The translations under genes were made by a program, and so were the position numbers. From positions 62,001 to 126,000 of the forward strand of contig NZ_LGIC01000086.1 of the NCBI RefSeq assembly GCF_001294535.1: a stretch of 64,000 nt of DNA, read 5' to 3'. The notes below the pieces were generated by a model, which saw only the letters and a list, made by a program, of their open reading frames with translations, was not told the origin of the DNA and did not search any database. Shown piece after piece: positions 36,015 through 44,525 of the stretch. How positions within the stretch are numbered: the first letter of the stretch is position 1; every line of letters starts with the position of its first letter. The stretch comes from Cypionkella psychrotolerans. Lineage in GTDB: Bacteria; Pseudomonadota; Alphaproteobacteria; Rhodobacterales; Rhodobacteraceae.

Positions 36015-37238
36015 ATGACCCGCTCTTTCCTCACCCGCACCCCGTCGCTGCTAATCTTCATCACCTGCCTCGCGATCTTCACCATCTTCGTGACCCTCGC
36101 CGCCCACACTGGCCTGATCTCGACCTCCTTCGTGAAAACCTTGGGCAAAACCCTCTGCCTCTGCCTTGCCGCCCTCGCGATGGATCTGATCTGGGGCTAC
36201 GCAGGCATCCTCTCCCTCGGCCACATGGCGTTTTTCGCCCTCGGCGGTTACATGATCGGCATGTGGCTGATGTATGCCCGCACCGAGGAAATCGTCGTCG
36301 CTTCCCTGATGAACTCCGGCCTCCCGGCCACACCCGAGGAAATCCAGCAAGGCATCGCCTCCCAAATCTTCGGCGTCGTAGGCGCCTCTGACCTGCCAAC
36401 CATCTGGAGCTTTGCCCACAGCCTGCCGCTGCAACTGATCCTCGTCGTAGCCCTTCCGGGCCTTCTGGCGCTGATCTTCGGCTGGCTCGCCTTCCGCTCT
36501 CGCGTCACCGGGGTTTACCTCTCGATCCTGACCCAAGCGATGACCCTCGCCCTCGCCCTTTACCTGTTCCAAAACGACTCTGGCCTACGCGGGAACAACG
36601 GCCTTTCCGGCCTGCAAAACCTACCCGGCCTCGATGCCGTCAGCCAAGACAGCATCAGCCTGTGGTTCTTCTGGGCCTCCGCCGCCGCCCTAGGGCTTGC
36701 CTACCTGACCCTAAGCTGGATCGTCTCCGGCAAATTCGGCTCGGTGATCCGCGCCATCCGTGACGACGAGGCCCGCGTGCGCTTCCTTGGCTACTCGGTC
36801 GAAGGCTACAAACTGTTCGTCTTCACCCTCACCGCCGTCATCGTCGCCCTCGCAGGCGCGCTCTATTACCCACAAGCCGGCATCATCAACCCCGCCGAAC
36901 TCGCCCCCATCGCCTCAATCTACCTCGCCGTCTGGGTCGCCATCGGCGGACGCGGCCGCCTTTACGGCGCGGTCATCGGGGCGGCCGTCGTCTCGCTGCT
37001 GTCAAGCTGGTTCACCGGAGGCCGCGCCCCCTCGATCCCGCTGGGCTTCATGACAATCAACTGGGTCGATTGGTGGCAAGTCCTGCTCGGGGCCGCCTTC
37101 GTCTGCGTCACCCTGTTCGCCCCCAAAGGCATCGGCGGCTTGTTCGACCACTTCGCAGGCCTCCATTCCCCCGACCGCAAAGGTGCCCCCCTCGGCCCCG
37201 ACCAAGGATCGCTGCAAGAGAAAGAAGCCATCGAATGA
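36015..37238 (+). CDS. urtC: Urea ABC transporter permease UrtC
   Basis: 407 residues, LivM-type permease with about ten helices; MDLIWGYAGILSLGHMAFFALGGYMIGMWLMYA and GSVIRAIRDDEARVRFLGYSVEGYKLFVF are typical. Start at 36015 with GAAGGA upstream; the longer frame from 35979 reads through the repeat. Its stop overlaps the urtD ATG (ATGA). Confidence 0.95.
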   Translation: MTRSFLTRTPSLLIFITCLAIFTIFVTLAAHTGLISTSFVKTLGKTLCLCLAALAMDLIWGYAGILSLGHMAFFALGGYMIGMWLMYARTEEIVVASLMNSGLPATPEEIQQGIASQIFGVVGASDLPTIWSFAHSLPLQLILVVALPGLLALIFGWLAFRSRVTGVYLSILTQAMTLALALYLFQNDSGLRGNNGLSGLQNLPGLDAVSQDSISLWFFWASAAALGLAYLTLSWIVSGKFGSVIRAIRDDEARVRFLGYSVEGYKLFVFTLTAVIVALAGALYYPQAGIINPAELAPIASIYLAVWVAIGGRGRLYGAVIGAAVVSLLSSWFTGGRAPSIPLGFMTINWVDWWQVLLGAAFVCVTLFAPKGIGGLFDHFAGLHSPDRKGAPLGPDQGSLQEKEAIE

Positions 37239-37978
37239 GCCAACTTCTCGAAGTCTCCGGCGTCACCGTCAGCTTCGATGGCTTCCGCGCCATCAACAAC
37301 CTGACCTTCTCGATCGGCCCCGCCGAGTTGCGCGCCATCATAGGCCCTAATGGCGCTGGCAAATCCACCTTCATGGACATCGTGACGGGCAAGACCAAAC
37401 CCAACGCGGGCACCGTCACCTTCGGCGAAAAATCGACCTCGCTGCTGAAACTTTCCGAAGCCAAAATCGCCCGCGCAGGTGTGGGCCGCAAATTCCAACG
37501 CCCAACCGTGTTCGAGGATCAAACCGTCACCGAAAACCTCACCCTCGCCCTGAAAGCCGCCCGCAGCCCGTGGCGCGTGCTGGCATGGCGCAGCAAACCC
37601 GCCGACCACACCCGCATCGCAGAACTCGCGCAGCAAGTCGGCCTGTCCGACCACCTGCCGCGCAAAGCAGGCGAACTCAGCCACGGTCAAAAGCAATGGC
37701 TGGAAATCGCCATGCTGCTGGCGCAAGAACCCCGCCTTTTGCTGGTCGATGAACCCGCCGCAGGCATGACGCTGGCGGAGCGTGAAAAGACCACCGAACT
37801 GCTGGTCGACATCGCCAAGACCCGCGCCGTGGTGGTGGTGGAACACGATATGGAATTCGTCCGCCGCCTGAATTGCCGCGTGACCGTGCTGCACGAAGGT
37901 TCGGTTCTTGCCGAAGGCAGCTTAGACCATGTGACCAAAAACAAAGATGTGATTGACGTTTATTTAGGGCGCGGATGA
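37235..37978 (+). CDS. urtD: Urea ABC transporter ATPase UrtD
   Basis: 247 residues, LivG-type ATPase. Walker A IGPNGAGKST (about 36-45), signature LSHGQKQWLEIAML, Walker B LLLVDEPAAGM, followed by the H-loop in VVVVEHDMEFVR. The urea-type GRKFQRPTVFEDQTV Q-loop region supports UrtD over LivG. Overlaps urtC and urtE by 4 bp each. Confidence 0.95.
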   Translation: MSQLLEVSGVTVSFDGFRAINNLTFSIGPAELRAIIGPNGAGKSTFMDIVTGKTKPNAGTVTFGEKSTSLLKLSEAKIARAGVGRKFQRPTVFEDQTVTENLTLALKAARSPWRVLAWRSKPADHTRIAELAQQVGLSDHLPRKAGELSHGQKQWLEIAMLLAQEPRLLLVDEPAAGMTLAEREKTTELLVDIAKTRAVVVVEHDMEFVRRLNCRVTVLHEGSVLAEGSLDHVTKNKDVIDVYLGRG

Positions 37979-38673
37979 TGATCAAAACCCAAGGCCTGAC
38001 CCTGCACTACGGCGGATCGCAAATCCTGCACGGCATTGATTTCGCAGCCAAAGCAGGCGAAGTCACCTGCATCATGGGCACCAATGGCGTCGGTAAGACC
38101 TCATTCCTGAAAGCCCTCGCAGGCACCCATATGCGCTCCGCTGGCTCCGTAGAACTCGACGGCGAAACCCTCGGCAAACTGCGCCCGCAAGAAATGGCCC
38201 AGCGTGGCCTCGCCGTCGTCCCGCAAGGCCGGATGATCTTCCCCCTGCTGACCGTCAAAGAAAACCTGGAAACCGCCTTCGCCCTGCTGCCCAAGCCCGA
38301 GCATAAAATCCCGCAGGAAATCTACGACCTGTTCCCGGTCCTGAAAGACATGACCGCCCGCCGCGGTGGCGACCTCTCCGGCGGCCAGCAACAACAACTC
38401 GCCATCGCCCGCGCCATGATCATGCGCCCGAAAGTCCTGCTGCTGGACGAGCCGACCGAAGGCATCCAGCCCAACATCATCCAGCAAATTGGCCGCGTCA
38501 TCGAATATCTGAAAGGCAAAGGCGACATGGCGATCATCTTGGTCGAGCAATACTTCGACTTCGCCTACACCCTCGCCGACCACTTCTATGTCCTGCGCCG
38601 CGGGGCCGTCGCCAAATCTGGCGCCCGCACCGATTTCAGCCGCGAAGACTTGCGCGCCGAAGTTTCGGTCTAA
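37975..38673 (+). CDS. urtE: Urea ABC transporter ATPase UrtE
   Basis: 232 residues, LivF-type ATPase. MGTNGVGKTSFLKAL is Walker A, LSGGQQQQLAIARAMIMRPKVLLLDEPTEGIQPNIIQQIG contains signature and Walker B, and VEQYFDFAYTLAD carries the switch residue. Completes the five-gene urea importer. Two adjacent ATG codons (37975, 37978) are possible starts. Confidence 0.95.
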   Translation: MMIKTQGLTLHYGGSQILHGIDFAAKAGEVTCIMGTNGVGKTSFLKALAGTHMRSAGSVELDGETLGKLRPQEMAQRGLAVVPQGRMIFPLLTVKENLETAFALLPKPEHKIPQEIYDLFPVLKDMTARRGGDLSGGQQQQLAIARAMIMRPKVLLLDEPTEGIQPNIIQQIGRVIEYLKGKGDMAIILVEQYFDFAYTLADHFYVLRRGAVAKSGARTDFSREDLRAEVSV

Positions 38674-38774
38674 CCGGGAACCAATCCCGCCCGCAATCGT
38701 TCCCCCAACGGGCTTGACAACATGCCCGCCAGCCGCCCCTCTGGGCTTGGCCAATTCTGTGCAAAGGGGCACAT

Positions 38775-40676
38775 ATGTCTGGGGCTGATCTGACGCCACT
38801 TCCCTCCCATGCCGGCAGTGCCGCGCGCATCACCATCGGCCAGTTGACCGCCGTCGTGGGCGTCGCTGCGGTGCTGTTCGTCGCCCAAGATGTGTTCGTG
38901 CCGCTCGCCATCGCGATGCTGATCACCTTCGCGCTGTCGCCCCTCGTCACCGCCCTGCGCCGTCGCGGCCTGCCGCTGCTGTGGACGGTGCTTCTGGTCG
39001 TCGCCTTAGCCTTCAGCGCCATCGCCATATTCTCGTTCATCGTCGCCAGCCAACTGGCGCAACTGGCGCAAAACCTGCCGATCTTTCAGGCCAACATCAT
39101 CCATAAGGTTGAGGGCCTGAAGGCGACAGGCGGCGAACATGGCCTTGCCTCGCGCCTGTCCGACATGATCACAGCGATCAACACCGAAATCGGCGCAGCC
39201 CTGCCCACGGGCGTCGATAAACCTCTGCCGGTCGAGGTCATTCAATCCTCCAACGCCTTGGCGTTTCTCGAAAATCTGGTCATCCCGCTGATTAGCCCCA
39301 TCGCCACCATCGGCCTTGTCATCGTGGTGGTGATCTTCATGCTGCTGGAACGCGAAGACCTGCGCGACCGTTTCATCCGGCTTGTTGGCACCAACGACCT
39401 GTATCGCACCACGCAGGTGCTGGAGGAGGCAGGCGGCCGTGTCGCCAACTACCTGCTGGTGCAACTTCTGGTCAACGTGATCTACGCCATTCCCATCGGT
39501 GTCGGCCTGTATTTCATCGGCGTCCCCAACGCCGCCCTCTGGGGCATGTTGACGCTGATCCTGCGCTTCGTGCCCTACATCGGCTCCGTCCTCGCCGCCG
39601 CCTTCCCGCTATTCCTCGCCTTCGCCGTATCCCCCGACTGGTCCGCCGTGCTGTGGACGGGTGCGCTGTTCACATCGGTCGAGTTGATCACCTCCAACGT
39701 GATCGAGCCTTGGCTTTACGGCTCGCGCACCGGGGTCAGCCCGCTGGCCATCATCGTCGCGGCGATCTTCTGGACCTTCCTCTGGGGCCCGCTCGGCCTG
39801 ATCCTCTCCACCCCGCTCACCGTCTGCCTTGTCGTGCTAGGTCGCCACATCCCCCAATTTGCCCTCTTTGACATCCTGTTCGGCGATGAGCCCGTGCTCG
39901 CCCCCCATGCCAAACTCTACCAACGCATATTGGCAGGCGATGCGATGGAGGCCACCTTTGGCGCGACCGAAGCCCTCGAAGAACTGGACGTGGTCGATTA
40001 CCACCAAACCACGATGATCCCCGCCCTGCTGCTGGCGCAAGACGACAGCGAACGTGGCGTTTTGACCCCCGAACAGCAAGATCGCCTCGCCACCGTCGCG
40101 CTAGAGGTCGTCGCAGTCCTGCAAGCCGAGATGGAGGCCGAGCGCGACGCCCCATCAGACACCGCCCTGCCCGGTCTGGGCCTGCGCTTGCGGGTGATCG
40201 GTGGGCGGTCCCCGCTGGATGATGTCGCGGCCGCCGTGCTGGCGCAGGTGCTGCAAACCGAAGGCGCGGCGGCGCAGTTCTCGCCGCATCTTGATCTTGC
40301 GCCCTCGCGGCTGGCGGCTTTGGACACCGCCAACGCCGATTGCCTACTGCTGTGCTATCTTGATCCGCGCCCGGCCCGCGCTTCGCTGCTGCACATCCGC
40401 CGCATCAAACGCGCCGCCCCGCATCTGCGCGTCGGGGTGGTGATCCTGCAAATGCCCGCCGATCTGGCCGACAGCGCCTCGGGATTGCGGCATCTGAACG
40501 CGGTATCGCCAGCAAAGCTAGTCGAGGCCGAAGACATCGGTGCCGATTTCGCCGTCATCAGTCTTGAGGCCGCAATGGATGCCGTCTGGCAGCGCGGCAC
40601 CCCCAAGCCGGTGCCAGATGCCCACAAGCCCACGCCGCGTGTCGTCGCCCGCCGCCGCAGCCAAACCACAGCCTAA
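38775..40676 (+). CDS. AI-2E family (PerM-like) membrane protein
   Basis: 633 residues. The first about 370 form an AI-2E/PerM domain with eight hydrophobic segments (LTAVVGVAAVLFVAQDVFVPLAIAML; YIGSVLAAAFPLFLAFA; SPLAIIVAAIFWTFLWGPLGLILSTPLTV). The C-terminal 260 residues are soluble and acidic, with no recognised domain. Members move signalling molecules or ions; the role here is unknown. AAAGGGG lies before the ATG. Two small envelope proteins follow in an operon. Confidence 0.88.
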   Translation: MSGADLTPLPSHAGSAARITIGQLTAVVGVAAVLFVAQDVFVPLAIAMLITFALSPLVTALRRRGLPLLWTVLLVVALAFSAIAIFSFIVASQLAQLAQNLPIFQANIIHKVEGLKATGGEHGLASRLSDMITAINTEIGAALPTGVDKPLPVEVIQSSNALAFLENLVIPLISPIATIGLVIVVVIFMLLEREDLRDRFIRLVGTNDLYRTTQVLEEAGGRVANYLLVQLLVNVIYAIPIGVGLYFIGVPNAALWGMLTLILRFVPYIGSVLAAAFPLFLAFAVSPDWSAVLWTGALFTSVELITSNVIEPWLYGSRTGVSPLAIIVAAIFWTFLWGPLGLILSTPLTVCLVVLGRHIPQFALFDILFGDEPVLAPHAKLYQRILAGDAMEATFGATEALEELDVVDYHQTTMIPALLLAQDDSERGVLTPEQQDRLATVALEVVAVLQAEMEAERDAPSDTALPGLGLRLRVIGGRSPLDDVAAAVLAQVLQTEGAAAQFSPHLDLAPSRLAALDTANADCLLLCYLDPRPARASLLHIRRIKRAAPHLRVGVVILQMPADLADSASGLRHLNAVSPAKLVEAEDIGADFAVISLEAAMDAVWQRGTPKPVPDAHKPTPRVVARRRSQTTA

Positions 40677-40686
40677 GGAGGACGCC

Positions 40687-41001
40687 ATGTCAAACCCCGA
40701 TACCGATCAAGACCTTGCCCGGCTCGAATCCCAAATTGCCGCGCTGCGCGACGACATCGCGCATATCGTGACAACCTTGGGCGATCTCAGCCAGACCAGT
40801 GCGGAAACCCTGCGCGCAAGCCTCGCCGCCCGCGCCGAGGCGCTGCGGCAAAACGGTGCGGCACGGCTGGCCGATGTGGGAGAGTCCGCCGAGGCGAAAC
40901 TGGCAGACCTCACCGACCACGCCCGCCGCAATCCGTGGCAAGCTTTGGCGCTGGCAGGCGGCATCGGCTTGCTGCTGGGCCTGCTCTGGGGGCGGCGCTA
41001 A
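40687..41001 (+). CDS. YqjD/ElaB-like (DUF883) membrane-anchored protein
   Basis: 104 residues. The first 80 are helical and probably coiled coil (LARLESQIAALRDDIAHIVTTLGDLSQ; RAEALRQNGAARLADVGESAEAKLADLTDHARRNPW), followed by one C-terminal membrane helix (ALALAGGIGLLLGLLWG). This is the YqjD/ElaB layout, where E. coli members tether ribosomes to the membrane in stationary phase. GGAGG precedes the ATG; the stop shares a base with the next ATG. Confidence 0.82.
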   Translation: MSNPDTDQDLARLESQIAALRDDIAHIVTTLGDLSQTSAETLRASLAARAEALRQNGAARLADVGESAEAKLADLTDHARRNPWQALALAGGIGLLLGLLWGRR

Positions 41002-41396
41002 TGCTGGGCCTGCTCAGCCTTGCCGCGCGGTTGGCGCTGGCCCACGCCGCAAGGCGGATGGCGCAAGCCTCTGCCCTGTTCGCCGCTGCGGGGGTGTTTG
41101 CGATCATCGCGCTGATTGGCTTTGCCGCAGCCCTCTGGATCTGGCTGGCCCACCTGCTTGGCCCAATAGGCGCGGCCCTGCTGGTCGGTGGTGTAGCCCT
41201 TGTGCTGGCGCTGATCTTCGGCCTGCTGGCCCGCGCCAAACTGCGCACCGCCAGCCCGCTGCAATCGCCCGCAGCCCAAGCCCTGCTGGCCGAGTTGAAA
41301 GCCCACAACGCCGAGGCCAGCCTGTTCACCCTGCTCGGGCCAGCTTTGGGGGCGGCGCTGCTGGGGATGTTTCTGGGCGGGAAGCCGAAAGAGTAA
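41001..41396 (+). CDS. YqjE-like / holin-superfamily membrane protein
   Basis: 131 residues with two strong central membrane helices (ALFAAAGVFAIIALIGFAAALWIWLAH and IGAALLVGGVALVLALIFGLLA) and a C-terminal hydrophobic stretch (GPALGAALLGMFLGG). Position right after a YqjD-like gene (TAATG overlap) points to the YqjE group, though similarity is mainly in topology. Likely part of a membrane stress module with its upstream partner. Confidence 0.75.
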   Translation: MLGLLSLAARLALAHAARRMAQASALFAAAGVFAIIALIGFAAALWIWLAHLLGPIGAALLVGGVALVLALIFGLLARAKLRTASPLQSPAAQALLAELKAHNAEASLFTLLGPALGAALLGMFLGGKPKE

Positions 41397-41415
41397 ACGA
41401 CTTGGCAGAGGACCC

Positions 41416-41457
41416 CGAACCGAAAACAAACTCTGCGGGGCAGAGTTTGTCGGTTCG
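41416..41457. terminator. Long bulged hairpin between convergent operons
   Basis: ACAAACTCTGC (41426-41436) pairs with GCAGAGTTTGT (41440-41450), and CGAACCG (41416-41422) with CGGTTCG (41451-41457): 18 bp with a 3-nt bulge and a GGG loop. It probably ends transcripts from both sides, although no T run follows. Confidence 0.65.
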
Positions 41458-41586
41458 TTGCTCATAAGGCTGAACGCCGTTGAGCAAGCGGATTCATGCA
41501 GCAGACCATGATTATGGAAATCGGGGCGCGCCTGTCTGGGCTGGCGCGGCCCGATTTATTTTCGAACAAATCGGGCAAGAACCCCC

Positions 41587-42678
41587 TTAAACCGCCACCG
41601 AAATCTTGCCCATCGGGTTGGAACAACACGCCAGAATATAGCCGTCGGCAATATCCTCATCGGAAATCCCGCCGTTGTGCACCATATGCACATCGCCCGA
41701 CAGCTTCTTGACCTTACAGGTCCCGCACAGCCCAAAGGTGCAACCGGACGGAATATTCAGCCCCGACCGTTTCGCCACCGCCAACACGGTGTCGGTCTCG
41801 CCACAAGCTGCCACCACGCCGCTGTCCGCAAAGGTGATCTCGGCCACCGCCCCATCAACCGGCGAGATATCATCCAGCACTGGCGCTTCAGCCTCGGTCG
41901 ACACCGCCAGCCCAAAGCTTTCCTGATGATAGTGCGCCATGTCATAGCCAAGGCTCTGCAACATCTCGCGCACCGCCTGCATGAACGGCTCGGGGCCACA
42001 GCAGAACACCTCGCGATCCAGATAATCCGGGGCCATCAGGCCTAGCATGATCTGGCTCAAGCGCCCCCGGAACCCCGGCCATGCCCGGAACGGATCGCTT
42101 TCTTCCACGGTAAAGCGCAACTGCAACCCCGGCACGCGATTGGAAAACTGCTCCAACCGCTCGCGGAAAATGATCTCAGACGGGCGCTTGGCGGCATGGA
42201 CGAACACAATGTCCGGCATCTGCCCCGAATCCCACGCCCATGTCGTCATCGACATCATCGGCGTGATGCCCGATCCTGCCGAGATCATCAGATATTTCTG
42301 CGCCGGATGGCGGTGAAAGCTGAAAATCCCCGCAGGCCCAAACGCCTTGATCTGCATCCCCGGCTTCAGATGATCCAGCATCCAGCGTGTGCCAATCGAG
42401 GTGCTCTGCGCCTTGACCGTGATCGAAATCGACAGGGGGCGCGAAGGCGAAGACGAGATCGTATAGGTCCGCTGCACGTTGCCCTTGGCCCCCTTCTTCG
42501 GGTCCACGGGCAGGTCCAGCGTGATGAATTGCCCCGGCTGGTAATCAAACCAAGCCCCGTTCGGCGCGCGAAAGGTGAAGCTGGCGGTGTCGTCATTCTC
42601 CGGCACCACCATCGCGCATTCCAGCATCTGGCTGTCATTCCACGGGGCGACGTCCCAGTTCAGGCTTTTCTTCGCCAT
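41587..42678 (-). CDS. gbcB: Rieske oxygenase reductase subunit (GbcB type)
   Basis: 363 residues. A FAD-binding ferredoxin-reductase domain comes first (YQPGQFITLDLPV; RTYTISSSPSRP; SAGSGITPMMSM for NAD). A C-terminal plant-type 2Fe-2S domain follows, with Cys313, Cys318, Cys321 and a cysteine at 351 or 352. This is the reductase that feeds electrons to the Rieske oxygenase encoded 3 bp upstream. Domain order matches GbcB of glycine betaine monooxygenase and the related carnitine and stachydrine systems. Confidence 0.88.
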   Translation of the reverse strand: MAKKSLNWDVAPWNDSQMLECAMVVPENDDTASFTFRAPNGAWFDYQPGQFITLDLPVDPKKGAKGNVQRTYTISSSPSRPLSISITVKAQSTSIGTRWMLDHLKPGMQIKAFGPAGIFSFHRHPAQKYLMISAGSGITPMMSMTTWAWDSGQMPDIVFVHAAKRPSEIIFRERLEQFSNRVPGLQLRFTVEESDPFRAWPGFRGRLSQIMLGLMAPDYLDREVFCCGPEPFMQAVREMLQSLGYDMAHYHQESFGLAVSTEAEAPVLDDISPVDGAVAEITFADSGVVAACGETDTVLAVAKRSGLNIPSGCTFGLCGTCKVKKLSGDVHMVHNGGISDEDIADGYILACCSNPMGKISVAV

Positions 42679-42681
42679 GAT

Positions 42682-43920
42682 CTACTCCGCCGCCATCGCA
42701 GACTTGGGGGCCGTCCGCTCGGTCATGGTTTTGCAATACCAATCGACAAACTGGATCACGCCTTCTTCCTGTATCGTCGAATAAGGTCCCGGCTCGTAAG
42801 CAGGCGAGAGAATCCCTTTCTGGTTTTCCTCCACCACCTGACGATCCTCGTCATTGGTGTGCATCCACACGTCGGTCAGGTTTTTCAGATCATAGTCCAC
42901 GCCCTCGACCGCATCCTTATGCACCAGCCAAGTTGTCGTCACCTGAGTCTCAGTGGCCGAGATCGGCAGCACCCGGAACGTGATCGCATGATCGCCCAGG
43001 AAGTGATTCCAAGTGTTCGGATAGTGGTAAAACAGCAAGCTGCCCGCATCATTGAACGGCATGGTGCCCAAGCGCTTCGCCACCGCTGCCTTGGTGTCCA
43101 TCGTGTAGCTTTCGGCGTTGTTCAACAACGGCACCCGCGCCAACCGCCACTGCATCGCTTTGTCGTGGGTAAAGCGCGACGGCAACCCTGCAGCCTCACA
43201 CCGCGTCCAATGCGCGAGGATCTCATCGCTCGCCTCATTCGGCCCATTCATCGCCCCGATTTTCGGATTGTCCGAGAACGTCCGGCACAAAGACGGATGC
43301 GCGCCGCCACAATGATAGCACTCACGGTTGTTCTCAATCACCAGCTTCCAGTTGCCGTTCTCCACGATGGTCGAGGAAAACGCCACCTTGGTATCCTTCA
43401 ATCCCGAAGATGCCAGATAGGTCATCGCCGTCTTCGCCAATTCCGCAATCGCCGGCGGCACTTGCGCGAGGCAGATAAACACCATCCCGCCCAGATCGAC
43501 GCAATGCACCTTCTTCAGACCATGCGCGCTGGGGTCAAACCCCTCCTGCATGTCGCGCGCATATTGCAGCTTACCGTCCAGATCATAGGTCCACTGGTGA
43601 TACGGACAGACCAGCTTCGGCCCCGAACCCGTCTCCTTGGCGCACAACCTTTGCCCGCGATGCCGACACACGTTGTGAAACGCCCGGATCATCCCGTCAT
43701 TGCCGCGCGTCAGCACCACCGGATACGCGCCGACCTGCAAGGTCAGAAACGCCCCGGCCTTCGGCATCGCAGCAGCAGGCGCTGCAAACAACCACTCACG
43801 GTAAAAGATCTGCGCGAGATCGGCGTTATACACGCCATCATCGCAATAAAGCGCATGGCTCAGCGCATAATCCTTGCGGCGCGCGCCCAATTCAGCGTGG
43901 ATTTCGGCGGGGTTCAACAT
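42682..43920 (-). CDS. gbcA: Rieske oxygenase, glycine betaine monooxygenase type (GbcA)
   Basis: 412 residues. The Rieske 2Fe-2S ligands are C85, H87, C105 and H108. The mononuclear iron site is in NNRECYHCGGAHPSL (His203, His208) with a later acidic residue. The segment YHYPNTWNHFLGDHA and the pairing with GbcB fit the betaine demethylase group, which oxidises glycine betaine to dimethylglycine and formaldehyde. Stachydrine or carnitine oxygenase cannot be excluded. A cobalamin riboswitch ends 83 nt upstream of the ATG and must control both genes. No dimethylglycine or sarcosine oxidation genes are nearby. Confidence 0.85.
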   Translation of the reverse strand: MLNPAEIHAELGARRKDYALSHALYCDDGVYNADLAQIFYREWLFAAPAAAMPKAGAFLTLQVGAYPVVLTRGNDGMIRAFHNVCRHRGQRLCAKETGSGPKLVCPYHQWTYDLDGKLQYARDMQEGFDPSAHGLKKVHCVDLGGMVFICLAQVPPAIAELAKTAMTYLASSGLKDTKVAFSSTIVENGNWKLVIENNRECYHCGGAHPSLCRTFSDNPKIGAMNGPNEASDEILAHWTRCEAAGLPSRFTHDKAMQWRLARVPLLNNAESYTMDTKAAVAKRLGTMPFNDAGSLLFYHYPNTWNHFLGDHAITFRVLPISATETQVTTTWLVHKDAVEGVDYDLKNLTDVWMHTNDEDRQVVEENQKGILSPAYEPGPYSTIQEEGVIQFVDWYCKTMTERTAPKSAMAAE

Positions 43921-44003
43921 CTGGCACCTCGTAGGTCCACGCCTCCCGCGGGGACAGTTGCATTGGCGGACCGGAGCATTCCGGCCGGGCTGGTCGTCTC
44001 AGT

Positions 44004-44176
44004 GCAAGGCTGGTTTCCGGGCTGCAAAACCGGGCCAAACCGCCCCCGTGTGACACCTTCCCAGAGTATAAACCCCAGTGGCCTCCTGTCACACGTTAAG
44101 TTTCATCACCGTTGCGGGGGCAGCGCCGGCACTGCACCGGCTTCCCAATTCTCCATGCTTGCGAATGGCACCTTGC
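44004..44176 (-). promoter_or_regulatory. Cobalamin (B12) riboswitch before gbcAB
   Basis: Read on the minus strand, all hallmark elements are present in order. P1 is GCAAG (44176-44172) with CTTGC (44008-44004). Then come AAGGTGCC, GGGAAGCCGGTG, CCGGCGCTGCCCCCGCAAC, GCCACTGGGG with CTGGGAAGG, and the B12 box AGCCCGGAAACCAGCC. Cobalamin normally turns such switches off. The 83-nt expression platform contains GGCCGGA/TCCGGTC and a GC-rich CCCGCGGG dyad before the GAGGTG ribosome site, suggesting translational or mixed control. Confidence 0.95.
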
Positions 44177-44324
44177 CGCTTCAATAAACACGGCTTCCTG
44201 AGTCGCGATAGATCATTTGCGACCAATGCCGATACGCCAAAGACGCCGCCGCTTTTCCCTGCAAATCAAAGCCCACGCGCCCGATTCGCAAGCGCTCAAA
44301 ACATCATCAAAACCCGGAAATGAC

Positions 44325-44354
44325 AAAGGCCCAACCGTTTCCGGTTGGGCCTTT
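44325..44354 (-). terminator. Terminator after tRNA-Lys
   Basis: A perfect 13-bp stem (AAAGGCCCAACCG; CGGTTGGGCCTTT) with a 4-nt loop follows tRNA-Lys on the minus strand. It also insulates the riboswitch from upstream transcription. Confidence 0.85.
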
Positions 44355-44362
44355 AGTTGTGG

Positions 44363-44438
44363 TGGTGAGCCGGACGGGACTCGAACCTGTGACCCGCTGA
44401 TTAAAAGTCAGCTGCTCTACCAACTGAGCTACCGGCCC
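44363..44438 (-). tRNA. tRNA-Lys (TTT)
   Basis: Complete cloverleaf on the minus strand: acceptor GGGCCGG/CCGGCTC, anticodon stem GCTGA/TCAGC around CTTTTAA giving anticodon TTT, T-loop TTCGAGT, and encoded CCA. It reads AAA and AAG. Confidence 0.97.
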
Positions 44439-44525
44439 ACAACTGTGGCGCTGATTAGGGTGCGGGCCGGATAGGGTCAAGAGACAAAACGCGCGCCTCT
44501 GGCAAAAAGCTGCGCTGCGGCGTAT

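Noticed and set aside
41001-41396. Phage holin
   Set aside because: Holin-like topology only; it overlaps a YqjD-like gene and no phage genes are near, so a cellular YqjE-type protein is more likely.
42196-44187. Open frame of 663 codons opposite gbcB and gbcA
   Set aside because: Antisense to two genes with intact cofactor motifs and to the riboswitch; its composition (Arg, His, Pro) is not protein-like.
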